A stretch of 64,000 bases of DNA from Dryocosmus kuriphilus (GCA_038277395.1 CM076192.1:126553470-126617469), one strand, 5' to 3'. Shown: positions 1 through 11,214, counted from the first letter of the stretch. Numbers and translations: made by a program. The notes: generated from the letters alone by a model not told the origin.

Positions 1-969
1 GCATAGAAAGCAACAAAATTTTGTGTAGCCAGATTGCAATCCGAGAAGAATACCTATTACTTTGAAATCACCACAGATAGACCACTGATGTGATTTGTAA
101 TTTATTTTTTCAAGTAATAATTGCATAACAGCATAGCACTCTTTCATATTGGTGGCATGAGCGATGGGTATTGATGGATATTCATTTCCATTATGCAAGA
201 GAATACCTTTCGAACTGTGTTCATTTGCATCAATGAATAAGCACCAATTCTCTGGCTGGTGTTCATGACCAAGGTTCTTAATAAGACTATCTACATCGGT
301 ACAATAGATGAGAGTATCTCGACTGGAAAAAAATATATTAAAATTTTTATTTCGATTTCTGTAAGTTATTTTTACATCTTTTTTTAATAAATTTTTTTCT
401 TTGAGCCTGGAGCCTAAGATTTCAGCTTGATTTTTAGATAAATTTAGGTCCCTTATCAAATCATTTAATTCTTTCTGGTCGAATAATTCTGTCAAGTTGC
501 TGGTCGATTTACATTTTACGATTTGATTTTCATCAGCATTGATTTCTTCTGCTTTTTGGTTTACAGAATTGCCTGGTAAAGAATCGTTATAGTCATAAGC
601 AGCTTTTGTCACGGAAGGAATATTAGGGTAAATAGTGCTGTTCTTGCATTGTGATGAGTAGCCTTTTACTTCTGTTAAACAAAAATAACAATCATCGATA
701 TGGTTTTGAGGTTCTCTCCAAAAAGTAGGAAAAGTGAATTTAAAAAGTCGATCAATGTCTCCTCGTTGTACTAACCATAATTTATTAGCACAAGTTTTAC
801 AGCAGCTGTTGGGTATCCAACTTTTTTCTCCATTATCGGGCTTAATCTGAAAATATATTTCGTAGCCTTCTCGCATTGTAGGAGAAATGTTTTGTCTCAT
901 TTTAGGTGGGATGAAAATACCGCAAACGTAGCAAAAGCTATCGGGATGATTTCTGCAGCTGTTCTGCAT
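1..969 (-). CDS. uncharacterised multi-copy arthropod protein, partial
   Basis: The minus strand is open from an ATG at 969 to the window edge (323 codons, no stop), so the C-terminus is missing. An in-frame TAA lies about 45 bases upstream of the ATG, so either this is the start or a splice acceptor lies in between. The N-terminus has closely spaced cysteines (SCRNHP, then CYVCG; further along SCCKTC and CYFC), which suggests a small zinc-binding region. The last visible part contains ICGDFKVIGILLGLQSGY followed by CCFLC. From memory, proteins with this GDFKVIG..LGLQ..YTKFCCFLC signature occur in many copies in insect and cnidarian genomes without an assigned function. That copy number suggests a mobile-element origin, which is inference. 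No catalytic motif is recognised. Confidence 0.7.
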   Translation of the reverse strand, partial: MQNSCRNHPDSFCYVCGIFIPPKMRQNISPTMREGYEIYFQIKPDNGEKSWIPNSCCKTCANKLWLVQRGDIDRLFKFTFPTFWREPQNHIDDCYFCLTEVKGYSSQCKNSTIYPNIPSVTKAAYDYNDSLPGNSVNQKAEEINADENQIVKCKSTSNLTELFDQKELNDLIRDLNLSKNQAEILGSRLKEKNLLKKDVKITYRNRNKNFNIFFSSRDTLIYCTDVDSLIKNLGHEHQPENWCLFIDANEHSSKGILLHNGNEYPSIPIAHATNMKECYAVMQLLLEKINYKSHQWSICGDFKVIGILLGLQSGYTKFCCFLC

Positions 970-1849
970 TTTGCAATCGTTGCAAACTGAGATCTGGATA
1001 AAAGTTTAGCGCAAATATATTGGAATTAAATAGAAATAGTTCAAGTTCTATAGCAGGTACAATGGTAGCATACGCTGTGACTCCACAGAGGGCTAGCATC
1101 AAATGAAGATCGGATAGCGCGGAGCACGAATAGCGCGATATGAACAAGAGTAGTATGATAATGGAGGGGAGAGAGAAGTGGAGGGGAGACGCGCATGTGC
1201 CATGAACAGTTTTCTTCCAAACGAAGCTCTGTGAATATTGTGAATATAGCAAATATTAAAGATATTAATGCAATGAGATATTAGAAACAGTACAATGATT
1301 CGCCTCGACTACTTGTAAACCGTCAAATTGGCAACTCTTTAGAAAGAGACAAGTTCTCTGCCTTGTATCTTTCGAACCGTTACAGCTGAAACTGTAAACT
1401 GTTTCGCAATTTTTTGTACATCAATAAGCGAAGAGAATGACACCAGACTGACTAAAAAATATAATCTATTCACTTAAATATAAAGATTTTCGTAAAACCA
1501 TTTTTTTTCGTGTTTTTTTTTTTTTTTTTTTAAATTATCTCAAAAACTATATGAGATATCGAAAAAACAAAAAAACCAGTGGATTCTGCGTTCAAAAATA
1601 CATCGAAGTCATGTTTCGCTTTGTGCGGAAAAAATTTTTTTCACCCTTTTATCACACGATTTGTGATTTTTTGAAAAAAATTTTAACTCACAAAATCTCA
1701 AAAACTTGACGTGATGGAGAAAAACGGAGGTCAGATTTGGATTCTGCACAGAAAACTACCATGGAAATGATATGTCTCATCCCAACCCCACATAGGTCAT
1801 ATTTTGTTGTTCAGTGAAATTGACGAAAGTATATATTGAAATAAAAAAT
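970..1849. other. intergenic, nothing assigned
   Basis: AT-rich sequence with a T-run at about 1510-1531. It holds no convincing exon or repeat terminus. A 104-codon minus-strand frame (938-1252) overlaps the neighbouring gene out of frame and has no protein-like features. Confidence 0.5.
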
Positions 1850-2860
1850 CAAGCATTTGATTATGGGACTAATAATGAATAACGAGAAAATAAATGCAAA
1901 AATAAAAATTAACGAAAAAGAATATTACCGTAAATAAAATTGGGCGAATTATAAAATTTACGAAATTTAAAATAAGGACAAAATTTTAAATTATGAACTT
2001 ATAAAAATCTCGAATTATGCAAATAACGAATTTAGAAATATCCGAAATTAAAACGTACAGAATTATAAAATTTGTGAATTATAATATTAAGGAATTATTC
2101 ATTTCCCCAGAATTCTTAAATTCCCGAAGTTTAAAAACCTCGAAATTTCAAATCGTCTAAATTCAAAATTGTCGATACTTAAAATTGACGGAAATAAATA
2201 TTGAATTAAAAATCTTAATATTTTTTGTTATTTATGAATTAATTATAAAGTAAATAGTTACAAAAATTTTCAAAATTTGCGAAAATTTCAACAAAAAAAT
2301 ATTGATGAGTAACTCCATGAAATTCGATAAAATACGTTAGGATTCTTTTTGGAATTTTAGGCCCCAACTCCACCTCCTGAAAGCTAACATAATGAATGGT
2401 GGACCTTATTATAAAACGCGCAGGCCTGCGTTATTAATTTATAATTAATAATTTATATTCTATAATTAATATTATTTTATATTTAATTAATAAATAACTC
2501 AACATTTTATTCTTCAATTCAATACTTATTTTCTTCAATTTTAAATTTCGGCAACTTAAAATTTGGAGAATTGGAGAACTTGGGGGAAACTAATAATTCG
2601 TGAATTTTATAATTCTTTAATATTATAATTCGCAAATTTTATAATTCTCTCAATTTGAATTTCGGATATTTTTAAATTCGTTATTTGCATAGTGCGAGAT
2701 CTTCATTTTTCGATAATAAAAAATTTTGTCGTTATTTTAAATTTCGGAAACTTTATAATTCGTCAAATTTATTTTCGGGAATTTTCTTTTTCGTTAACTA
2801 TCATAGTCATTATTTATTTTTTCTTTTCTCTTATTAGTTTCTTAAATTATGAGCATATTT
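1850..2860. repeat. AT-rich foldback repeat, copy 1
   Basis: The left arm (about 1850-2380) and right arm (about 2490-2860) are diverged inverted copies of one sequence. It is marked by phrases such as AAATTTCGGCAA, TATAATTCG and TTTTTCGTTA on the right and their complements on the left. The short centre (about 2355-2420) matches, inverted, the centre of a second copy at about 39110-39175. The family is seen again at 30480-41215. No coding capacity is visible, so it is a foldback or long-inverted-repeat non-autonomous element, or a palindromic satellite fragment. Confidence 0.6.
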
Positions 2861-3167
2861 GAAAATGAGAATATGAATATAAAATTGGAGTTTCATTCAA
2901 AAATGAAATTTACATCATACAAATAAACATTTTTTCACAACTCGAGTACCGAAAATTCGATTTTTGACTTCTGGAGAGCATGGCGAATATGGCCGATTTC
3001 ACGTGGAGTGAGGAAACAATCTTCGGGTTATATTCTCTACCCAAGTGAGTGAAGAAAAAATCTTCGGATGTTTTCCTGTCAAATCGTAGCATATCGATTA
3101 TATCGATATACGATTCCCGCGCTTGCGCATGTTCCTAGCTACGTTCACACCAATTTGCACATTCAAA

Positions 3168-3252
3168 ATGGCGTCTACGTCAAAAAGCAGAGACGAAATG
3201 TTCCGTGAGCAGAACCCCCCCACTGGAGGACTACCTTATTTTATAAAAACAG
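3168..3252 (+). CDS. candidate first exon, unassigned
   Basis: An ATG in good context (CAAAATGGCG) opens 28 codons beginning MASTSKSRDEMFREQ and runs to a donor-like AACAG|GTATCG at 3252/3253, leaving phase 1. The composition is less AT-rich than the surroundings. No downstream exon could be joined in frame with confidence. Reading frames of 60-100 codons between 3236 and 3928 exist on both strands, and none is recognised. It could be a gene fragment or chance. Confidence 0.25.
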
Positions 3253-4242
3253 GTATCGTTTCGTATTTTCGCTCATGCTCTTGATACGCCGAATATCGAA
3301 CTTTCGCTACACTCATTGTGAAAAGTAGTGTGCCCAACTTGGCGAGAATTGACAGATTTACCAGGGACCTGAAGTTGGCCGTATGAATCGAGCTCTCAGC
3401 TTTCAGCATATCTCTTATCCTTTGACGCCGTTTTTTCGCCAGCCGTCCCAATCGCAGTTCTAGAGAGTTCTCAAATTTGAATAAGTGGATTGTTATTTCA
3501 TGCAATTGTTAATTTTCATTTTTGGGGTTATTTGTAGCACTTTCAGCGCTCTCAAAATTATTGATGAATTTTGGGAAGAGTTACTGAATTTGCGTTACTG
3601 TATTCTATCCAACAGATTGAGCCCAATAAGAGAGAGTGGATCTATTGTTGGCAGAGCGTTAAAATTAGCCCTTACAATTTTTTCATGAAATTTTTGTAGC
3701 ATGGAAACCCTGCGAATGAGGACGGGTTCGTTTCCGGGAATCGTGTATGTAAGGATGCTTTTCCTTGCATGCAGATTTTTAAATAAACGGCAGTTCTTAA
3801 TGAGAAAGTCTTTAGAAATAAAATTCTCCCTGGACCTGGAGTCAGCGAGGGCAGGAGTCTCTGTGAAATTTATGCGTGAGCGATTCATACTTGTTTCCTC
3901 GACATTAATAATCCTCGAAGCGGACTAGATTGTGGAGCCCAATAGCGCAAAATGAGTTCACGTACGAACGGTCAGGAACCTATGCGACCCTGCTCATATA
4001 TTAATTGCTTATCGGTGTCCTACTTTAGTCCAGCTCTGCTTTAGGTGTGTTTAATTCATACTTTATTCTGGAGACATAGAGAGCAATAATTCTTTACGAC
4101 AAGGAAATTACCGTTTCTTAGCTCACTTTAACCTAAATTTCGTTTTGTCCACGCTAGGTGCTATGCATGACACAAAACTCCATTTTGGTTTCGTAACGAA
4201 AAATGACAATTTCAATGAAAATTAGCTGTCTGGCTTAACTTT

Positions 4243-4845
4243 ATGGATTTGAAATCTACTAGGTTTTGGCCAGGTAAGACGGAAGTTCACCTCTGCAAAC
4301 TCATGCTAGGCTTGGACTTCACCTTAGATTTTGCAGGTGTTAGTTCCCGTGACGGAATTAATCTCAATCCAATATTTGTAAGAATCTTGATACCTTTAGT
4401 CTTCAGTTGCGCTATCTCTAGGATATATGCCTGATTGAAAACTCAACTGGTTCCCAGTGGTCTTAATTCTGTATCGGATTGATATTTTTCTCCAATTCTT
4501 TCTCAGTGGTTGCCGATCTCCGCTCGCATTTTTTGTTGGAAAGAGAGGCCCGTTCTCGATCTCAAGAACGATGCCTGGTTGAAAGTGAACATCGCTGTCA
4601 CAAAATTGCGAGTCAAGATCCACAAATCTGATGGGGAATTGCCACCGAAAGTTAGATTAAACGGAGCTCAACAATATGTGAAGGATTGGGATAGTTTTTG
4701 TTTTGTTCTTACTTGTAGCTTCTGGATGCTCCGTTTTGCTCAAAAAGTTTCCAAATGTGATGAATTCGAGACGCCAAAGATAACGCCTTCCCCAGCGGTT
4801 AGAGCAGAGGTGTCAAGTCAACCGGAGGGTTGCCTGGTTCTATGA
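4243..4845 (+). CDS. candidate three-exon gene, function unknown
   Basis: Three segments join in one frame with GT-AG boundaries: 4243-4273 (donor CCAG|GTAAGA), 4337-4377 (acceptor TTTTGCAG, donor TTT|GTAAGA) and 4507-4845 (acceptor CCAATTCTTTCTCAG after a pyrimidine-rich tract). The introns would be 63 and 129 bases, normal for insects. The product would be 136 residues. Exon 3 holds a Lys/Val-rich stretch (AWLKVNIAVTKLRVKIHK) and ends SSQPEGCLVL. An in-frame TGA lies upstream of the ATG, so a further 5' exon joined through a nearby AG is possible. No domain is recognised. The agreement of splice phases is the main support. It may be a host gene fragment or part of an unrecognised repeat. 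Confidence 0.35.
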
Positions 4846-4959
4846 AGGGTGTGTCACGGTTTCCGCGGTACGAAGAAGTCCGCTACCAGCCCAGCTTGGT
4901 CCCGCTGTTCTCCCTTCTTTCAAGTCCTCGGTTGCGTGCGCTACTATCGATTTTCCCTC

Positions 4960-4960
<1 letters not shown>

Positions 4961-4994
<34 letters not shown>
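4961..4994. repeat. (TA)n microsatellite
   Basis: About 17 perfect TA dinucleotides. Reading frames across it that encode Tyr-Ile repeats are artefacts. Confidence 0.95.
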
Positions 4995-4995
<1 letters not shown>

Positions 4996-5479
4996 TGAAA
5001 CATATATACTGAAAGCTTCCGTTTGAAATAATATATGTAATTCTGAAATTATTTCAAACAAATTGACTTGCTTCAAATAATAATGCACAGTAAACAGCTA
5101 CTATTATTTATAAAAGATGTAAATTATGTTCGATAAATGCATAATTATTAGAAACTATAAAAAAGTTGCTACTAAATTATTTCCCTCGTAAGAAAAGAAG
5201 CTTTTAAGCTGTGAAAATCCGGGCTTCCCAAAAGGCTATTTATGGGCAAGAAGATATCTTTACTAAAGTTGTTGCAAGAATGAAAAATATATATTTCTGA
5301 AGAATTAATTGAAATACTTTAGAAATAAGTTAAGTAAATTAAATAGATTGTATATACTTTCAATTGCTCACTTTCGCTTTAATATTTTTTAATTGAAAAA
5401 TTGAATAAGTGAATTGATCTAAATAAATTTTTTTTAATTCTAATGTCATTTATCAAAAATGTATTACATGTTTAAAGGT

Positions 5480-6290
5480 AGGATGTCTCCTCACACAGTA
5501 AAATTTCGGAATCAAAGAACGTTTTCTAACGCATCTCAACTAAATTTCGAAAAAAATTTATAAAATAATAACTTTTACCATCCTTGAAAACACTTTTGCA
5601 GTTTTTTACACGAAAAATTGAACTTTTTACATTTTTGTAAGTTTATATTACATACTTCCAATTATTTAAAATTTTCTATGAATCTGAAATACATTTTGAA
5701 GAGAAAAATCCTTTTTCATTATACTAGTTTCTTTATTATAAATTAATTGGGCAGATGTTTTTTTTTAAACTACAATAGTTAGTAATGAACTTGTATATAA
5801 ATTAAATTTATATTTAGTTCAATACAACAAAATTGTAATTTCCGATTTTTTAATATTTTTATTAATTAAAAATTGTTTAAAGAAAAATTATATTAAATAA
5901 CTCATTTTTAGTCCATTACAATAATTAATATTAAACAAGATATTAATTTGAAAAGAATGCATAAAAATTTGACTACTGAATTTGTATTGAATATTATTTC
6001 ATTATTAATTGAAGTTCTACTAAAATACATAAACGAGGTTAAAAATCCTCTAATAGTAATTACAAATATTACCATCTAGAATAATATTTTTATTTACCAC
6101 AAATAGTTAAATTCAAAAATCTTTATGTTCCTGAAGCTTCTTTTTTAAAGAAATTTTTCATCATAATTAAGTATTAATTTTTATTTGTGATAAATTATTA
6201 AATTGTATACATTCGGAGATAGAAAATAATAAATTTTACATTCATAATTATTGTATGTGATAACTAATTTGATATCTCCAAATATGTTCA
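5480..6290. repeat. AT-rich repeat, inverted relative to 26210-27590
   Basis: The phrase CACACAGTAAAATTTCGGA near 5495, followed by AGAACGTTTT and CAACTAAATTTC, recurs in reverse orientation at about 27520-27580. A further stretch (TTCCAATTATTTAAAATTTT, then ATCTGAAATACATTTTGAAGAG) resembles the tandem units near 26745-26815. No coding capacity is visible. Confidence 0.55.
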
Positions 6291-6367
6291 TTTACAAGAT
6301 TATCCTTTATTCCATTCCCTTGGTGGCCCTGAAAAGGGCCGAGTGGTCTGGCTCTAAGAAGATCGTC

Positions 6368-7142
6368 CTATTCGTAAGGAGGTAGCTTGGTGGATGAGGA
6401 CGATCTGGAGGGAGTGTAAACGGGGAAGGGGGTGGCAGAAGTGTTGCGACGGTGTTTTGCTATGAATAGGTCCAGTTCCTTCATTTCTGTGCGCGTTCTT
6501 TTTTGACTGGTTGGCGGGGTGAAGGAGCGTTTGCAGTCTCCCTTCATCAATCGTTCCCACAGCTGATGTCCATCCATACTGGAAGCTAACTCGGAGACCT
6601 TCCTCTTTTAGTCCCCGGGGAAGCGTATGCGGTATCCGTGAAAAAGCTCGTTCGGACAACCCTCGTCTGTAGCGAGGGTAGGCGTGGGTCCGAACAACCC
6701 CTTGGTCTTCTCGATGGCATCTCTGATTAACTGGCGGTAGAAGTCCCGGTGCTTCTCGAATGCGCGGACTTCGGGGTGGCGTCGATACAGGCGCAAGTCC
6801 TTTAGCGCCTTCCGGGTGGCCGGGTTGTGGTCCTCCTCGACGGGCGGCGCGGGGTTAAAAGGAACCACGCAACTCGGGTGCGAGGTCAGAGCTGTGGCTC
6901 GGCTCGTCCCTGGTTCCAAAGGTTCTCCTAGCCGCACTATATTTGGCTCGGAGGCGGCGGCACAATTTTATCACTTGGCGCAACTTCATCGTGTCAGGTG
7001 GTAATGGCGCGAAGCGATTGATTGGCGTCATGCAGAGTTTCGGCTCCTGGGGTTCTTCCTCTTCAGCGGCCGATGGTTTGCCACCCCCTTCTTGCTCACA
7101 CCGGCGGCGATGTCGCTCCCGCTGTCGGCGATTCTTTGCCAT
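6368..7142 (-). pseudogene. uncharacterised basic protein, frameshifted
   Basis: The minus strand reads from ATG 7142 (MAKNRRQRERHRRRCEQ, strongly basic). The frame closes at 6855, but the overlapping frame 6937-6608 continues with protein-like sequence (ALKDLRLYRRHPEVRAFEKH and FYRQLIRDAIEKTKGLFG). A third piece, 6577-6368, carries MDGHQLWERLMKGD and a Ser-rich end. The GC content is clearly higher than the flanks, which supports real coding history. Together they look like one gene of about 220-250 codons with at least two frame breaks. The family is not recognised. The Arg-rich start would suit nucleic-acid binding, which is inference only. It sits just outside the 7.7-20.8 kb nested block. 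Confidence 0.45.
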
Positions 7143-7184
7143 GCAGGTATTCCAGTTGTGGCTCAGACCACGTGGTTTTGGCGC

Positions 7185-7400
7185 GGAAGATCCTCCTGCG
7201 AGGCTTTAGGTCACCGTGGTCTATAGTGGCTCGATAGCCTTCACACTACCAACTCGGAAGTTCCTCCTTAGGAGGCCTTAGGTCGTTGGTCGAAGGCAGG
7301 GTCTCCAGTCGATGCCCCCAGTTCAGAAGGTCCTCTCGGTGAGAGGCCTTAAGTTACTGGGTGGGTGTGGCACCTTGCCGTGGTGCCTGCAGGCGGCGAC
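7185..7400. repeat. three diverged hairpin-forming repeats
   Basis: Three related segments, near 7187, 7257 and 7327, each read GAAGNTCCTC(C/T)...GAGGC(C/T)TTAGGT or a close variant. The CCTC...GAGG arms can pair. They lie upstream (minus sense) of the frameshifted 6368-7142 reading frame, in GC-rich sequence. Confidence 0.5.
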
Positions 7401-7734
7401 GTCCCAGCAGCGAGCGACGAGCGGCAGCGTCGTGGTGGCTGACGGTGGCGGGTCGGCAGGTGACAGCAGGCTGGTCCTGGTGTTGGTGGCCACGAGGTCC
7501 TCCTTCAACCTGACTTGTTACTTCCCCTCGTTTAAGATTCCTTCCTTGTGAATTTTTGAAATAACAAGCCAAATTTGAGAGAAATCGTTTTTATTTTTTC
7601 TTCTTTAGTCCTCCGGTCCCAAAAATGAGCGAAAGAGAGTGCAGATTGCGATGCGTCGTCGTGGTTTGGTAGTCGGTGGTCGAGTCATCCTGAGTGCACA
7701 AAACGCGCTCCTTTTTATGCTCGCCCGCCCGAGT

Positions 7735-8075
7735 CGAAATTTAAGCCCTACTTTGAACCTACAGCTCCTTATTAGAACCTGCTTTGACGCTATTTAAATC
7801 TATAGCCCCTACTTTAAATCTATAACTTCTACAGAATGAAATATTAGAGGCTCCTTTGAATCCATTCCAATCTACAGGCCCTACTTTCAATCTTTTGAAA
7901 CTACAGTCTTCCAATTCTAGAACCTACTTTGATACTGTAAAAACTATTTTTCTTAACGCTGCCCCTACTTTGAACCTTTAGAGCCCACAGTTATCTAACT
8001 AATGAGCCTACTTTGACGCTGCTCAGCCTCTACTCTAATGCTGACCCTATACTTTAAATCTTTTAAACCTTTTTG
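7735..8075. repeat. CCTACTTTGA-rich repeat, left inverted partner
   Basis: The motif CCTACTTTGAAYCT and variants recur about every 40-80 bases. The left edge, CCCGAGTCGAAATTTAAGCC followed by CTACTTTGA, is present in reverse complement at about 20758-20798. The two copies therefore face each other across about 13 kb. Confidence 0.6.
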
Positions 8076-8217
8076 AATAAATAATAGTAGAATAATTAAT
8101 AATGAACAAAAAACTCATTGTTCTACTTCATTTTTTATTATAATAATAGAAAATATCATACATGCCTATTTTTGATCAAATAAATGTCAGGTACGAAGAA
8201 TTATTAGAAAATTCATT

Positions 8218-8775
8218 TCACTCAAGTTTTTTGTCATTTATTGGTAGTGCAACGTATACTTGATCATCAATTTTCATGAAAATACAAACTTTTATCAAGT
8301 TTTGGATAGGGATAGCTGCAACAACATTTACTTCGTGACATTTACGTAAAAACTGGATGCTCTTATGACGAGCATTATCACCCTTAGCCAAAAAGACACT
8401 GTCACTAATAATTTATTGTACAATTGCAGAATGACGACTAACGCAATTACATACAGCTTGCATACAATTGCAATGTAAAACCTTAATAAAAAAATGAATT
8501 AAACCTAGCTTATGTTGTTGATGATCCTCTTGAAATTGTGCAACAGAATATTGTGTTTGCAATTCTCTTGAATACGTGTCACATACATATAATTTTTCAT
8601 TTTTGAGAAGCCTGAAATATTGCCAAATCATCGTAAAATTATCAATGTGGATGTCACTTCTTTGCATTGCGTTCATAATAATCCCTGGTATTTCTTGCAA
8701 GTTTTTATAAGTACCAACACTGTAACAATGCTGGTGCACTGCCTCTATTATTTTAACTTGCTTTTTTCTAGACAA
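8218..8775 (-). pseudogene. uncharacterised protein, frameshifted
   Basis: The minus frame from ATG 8775 runs 120 codons to a stop at 8413, beginning MSRKKQVKIIEAVHQHCYS. A second frame continues from about 8405 to a TGA at 8218-8220, with protein-like content (LAKGDNARHKSIQFLRKCHE and ending PINDKKLE). The two parts probably belong to one gene of about 180 residues broken by a frameshift. I do not recognise the family. The position inside the transposon-rich block suggests it belongs to a mobile element. Confidence 0.4.
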
Positions 8776-8855
8776 ATAGAAAGTACGTTGCGAATAGTAT
8801 AATAGTAAAGTGTATAATATAAACGCACATGTACAATGTCAAATTATCAGAAATA

Positions 8856-9805
8856 CAGGGTGGGCCATCTGTTAGTGCGTTTTTTAAATTTAAAAAAAAG
8901 TACACTTTTTCCTATGTGAAATCAAAATAGTTTAGTGAAAATTAAAGCTACTTACATGCCATTTACAAATGAAAAATGATATCATTCAAGTGTCCGCCAC
9001 GGCTCTTTTTGCAGACTTGCATCCGATGGTCGAAATTTTCGATGACTCTCTCCAATAAACTGGGATGAATGGCCTCAATTTCAGCCCGAATGTTATTTTT
9101 TAGGGCTTGAATTGTTCGTGGGGCATTCGCATAAACTTTACTTTTTAGATAACCCCAAAGGAAAAAATCCAAAGGGGTCAAATCGCACGACCTTGGTGGC
9201 CAATTCACGTCGGAATTCCTGGAAATTATGCGATCACCAAACTTAGTCGCCAATAAGTTAATTGTTTGACGATTTGTGTGCGATGTTGCGCCGTCTTGTT
9301 GAAACCAAAGATCATCCACATCAATTTCATCTAATTTTCGCCACAAAAAGTCCGTCAGCATGCCACGATAGCGTTCAGAATTAATCGTAATGGCCCTCTC
9401 ACGCTCGTCCTCGAAAAAAAATGGCCCAATAATGCCACCAGCATATAGCCCGCACCATACAGTGACTTTTGCATCATGAAGTGGTCTCTGGTGAATTTTC
9501 TGTGGATTTTCTGATCCCCAAATGCGACAGTTTTGTTTGTTTACGTGTTGACTTAAGTGAAAATGAAAAAAAAAAATGAAAATGAGCCTCGAGTCCGAAG
9601 TTTCCGAAATGCTTCTTTTACAGACCGACCATTTTCGTAGTAAGTTTGCACTATCAAAACGCGTTGTTGCGTCGTCAACGACTCCATCTTTTCAAATGGC
9701 ATAGTTTTGACATTTTTTTTGTATGTGCAGAGAGAATGACATAACCTACAAATGATGTGTCATTTATCCATAGTTGAAAAACGCACTAACAGATGGCCCA
9801 CCCTG
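8856..9805 (-). mobile_element. mariner/Tc1-type element, internally deleted
   Basis: Terminal inverted repeats begin CAGGGTGGGCCATCTGTTAG at 8856 and end with the exact complement at 9805 (about 28 bases, near perfect). The target is duplicated as TA (8854-8855 and 9806-9807). At 950 bp it is shorter than an autonomous mariner (about 1.3 kb), in keeping with the missing middle of the transposase. Confidence 0.9.
8963..9702 (-). pseudogene. mariner-type transposase, deleted and frameshifted
   Basis: The start is at ATG 9702. The N-terminus (MESLTTQQRVLIVQTYYENG) is the first helix-turn-helix region. After about 43 residues the frame breaks near an A-run at about 9570-9585 and resumes in another frame with the catalytic domain. 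The catalytic aspartates can be seen in HDAKVTVWCG, WFQQDGATSHT and RSCDLTPLDFFLWG. The second HTH and linker are missing (roughly 100 residues compared with full-length relatives). The C-terminus ends with HLNDIIFHL at 8963. It would normally bind the terminal repeats and catalyse TA-targeted cut-and-paste. This copy cannot make a complete enzyme. Confidence 0.85.
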
Positions 9806-9937
9806 TATATTGTTACCGATTTAAATACATTGTGTCAAGATATGAAATAGGTTGATTTATAATAATGTTTTATATGATTATAGTGTATGTGGCGAATAAG
9901 TGACCCTCTTTTGAAGTTAGAAGTAAATTGTATTATT

Positions 9938-10006
9938 CGTCAGCGTTGTGGTTAGGACGTGTGATTTATAATTAGGCGGTTAGGGTTCGATTCTCGGTGT
10001 AGCGAG
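9938..10006 (+). other. tRNA-like sequence in MITE loop
   Basis: CAGCGTTGTGGTTAGGACGT resembles an internal A box with D-arm, and GGTTCGATTCTCGG about 30 bases later matches the B box/T-arm consensus. The anticodon stem does not pair well, so this is a tRNA relic or a SINE-like Pol III promoter, not a functional tRNA gene. Confidence 0.5.
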
Positions 10007-10190
10007 TTTTCTGCGATTGCATTTTTCTGTCGTTATATCTAATACCTATTTCATATCTTGACACAATGTATTTAAATCGGTGACAATATATTTCTGATAA
10101 TTTGACATTGTACATGTGCGTTTATATTATACGCTTTACTATTATACCCTATTTGGATAATTTTTCGTTTTCTATAGATAATATTAATAT

Positions 10191-10414
10191 AATGCATTAA
10201 TATTTGCGGCAAAAACTGCAAAATAACGTATGAAAAATATATTTCCCGTATTTTATTATTTTAATACATAATTCTTCTTTTATATATATTTATAGGTATA
10301 TGTACCTATAAATATATATAAAAAGAAGTCAGGACTATTGTATTAAGATAATAAAATAATATAAATATATTTCTCATACGTCATTTTGCAGTTTTTGATG
10401 CAAATATTAATGCA
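10191..10414. mobile_element. palindromic MITE
   Basis: An imperfect palindrome centred at about 10297 (TAGGTATATGTACCTATA). The arms carry GCATTAATATTTGC ... AAAACTGCAAAAT on the left and its complement on the right. No coding capacity. It directly abuts an (ATT)n tract. Confidence 0.7.
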
Positions 10415-10415
10415 A

Positions 10416-10454
<39 letters not shown>
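10416..10454. repeat. (ATT)n microsatellite
   Basis: Thirteen uninterrupted ATT units. It sits at the 3' end of the minus-strand Dong/R4-like retrotransposon, whose relatives are known to target TAA repeats. Confidence 0.95.
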
Positions 10455-11214
10455 GGGCCCACCTCCTCCCACAGGTACTCATGACCCGGTACTTCGCTAC
10501 CAAACTCGGTCGCGAACGCGGCAAGTGCTTAGTAGATTCGTTTGTGTCAGATGCGGTTTCAAAAATTATTCTGCTTCCGCATTCGTCAAATAATTAAAAT
10601 AATCCTGCTCTGGACCATGAAGCATCGCAGCTTTTGCTCGGGCGTAAAGTGATGCCTGAAGTATGAGGTGTTTCTCTGAATTGAGGAAATTCACAAATGT
10701 CTCAAACAGACGCCCGAGAGAACTTTTTTTTTAAACGAACAATGCTCCCTTACAGGCAACATTATCAGAGACATTTGTCCTCAATTCTTTTTTAATGTTA
10801 TAAATTTCAAGCGATATTGCTTATCCCAGGTGCCAAGGGGGCAAAAGCACTCCCCAAAGAGAGAGATAGCGAGAGAAAGAAAGTCACAGACATACCTGAG
10901 GATGGAAACCAGAGCATTAGTCAAGACTTTTTAAACCGGCATCTGAGAAAAACGACTCAATTAATATATCAATATTTCGAGCGGTGGACAACACACACAG
11001 CTACGCAAACGTACACGGACATACACGATACGATAGCGAACATAATAATAACAATAATAACAAGTTATAACAAAAACGAATAAAAGTCACGAGACATTAT
11101 AATAAAACTAAATAAAACTCTGTCAAACATTTTTTTTAATATTATTAAAAATGCATAACCTGGGGTTGTCAACATTTAAAGCGTACGTGGGATAGCCTTT
11201 TCTGCAGAAGACGA

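Larger units (their letters stand above)
8797..10147. mobile_element. foldback MITE with tRNA-like loop, split by a mariner element
   Basis: The left arm (8797-8855 plus 9806-9857) and right arm (about 10045-10147) are inverted copies with few differences. Both carry CACATGTACAATGTC and ATATGAAATAGG or their complements. Removing the 950-bp mariner leaves an element of about 400 bases with arms of about 105 bases and a loop of about 190. The mariner sits at a TA inside the left arm, so the MITE is older than the mariner insertion. Confidence 0.75.

Noticed and set aside
10817..11083. 88-codon plus-strand frame
   Set aside because: It lies antisense in the 3' untranslated part of the Dong/R4-like element, is of low complexity and has no homology signal.
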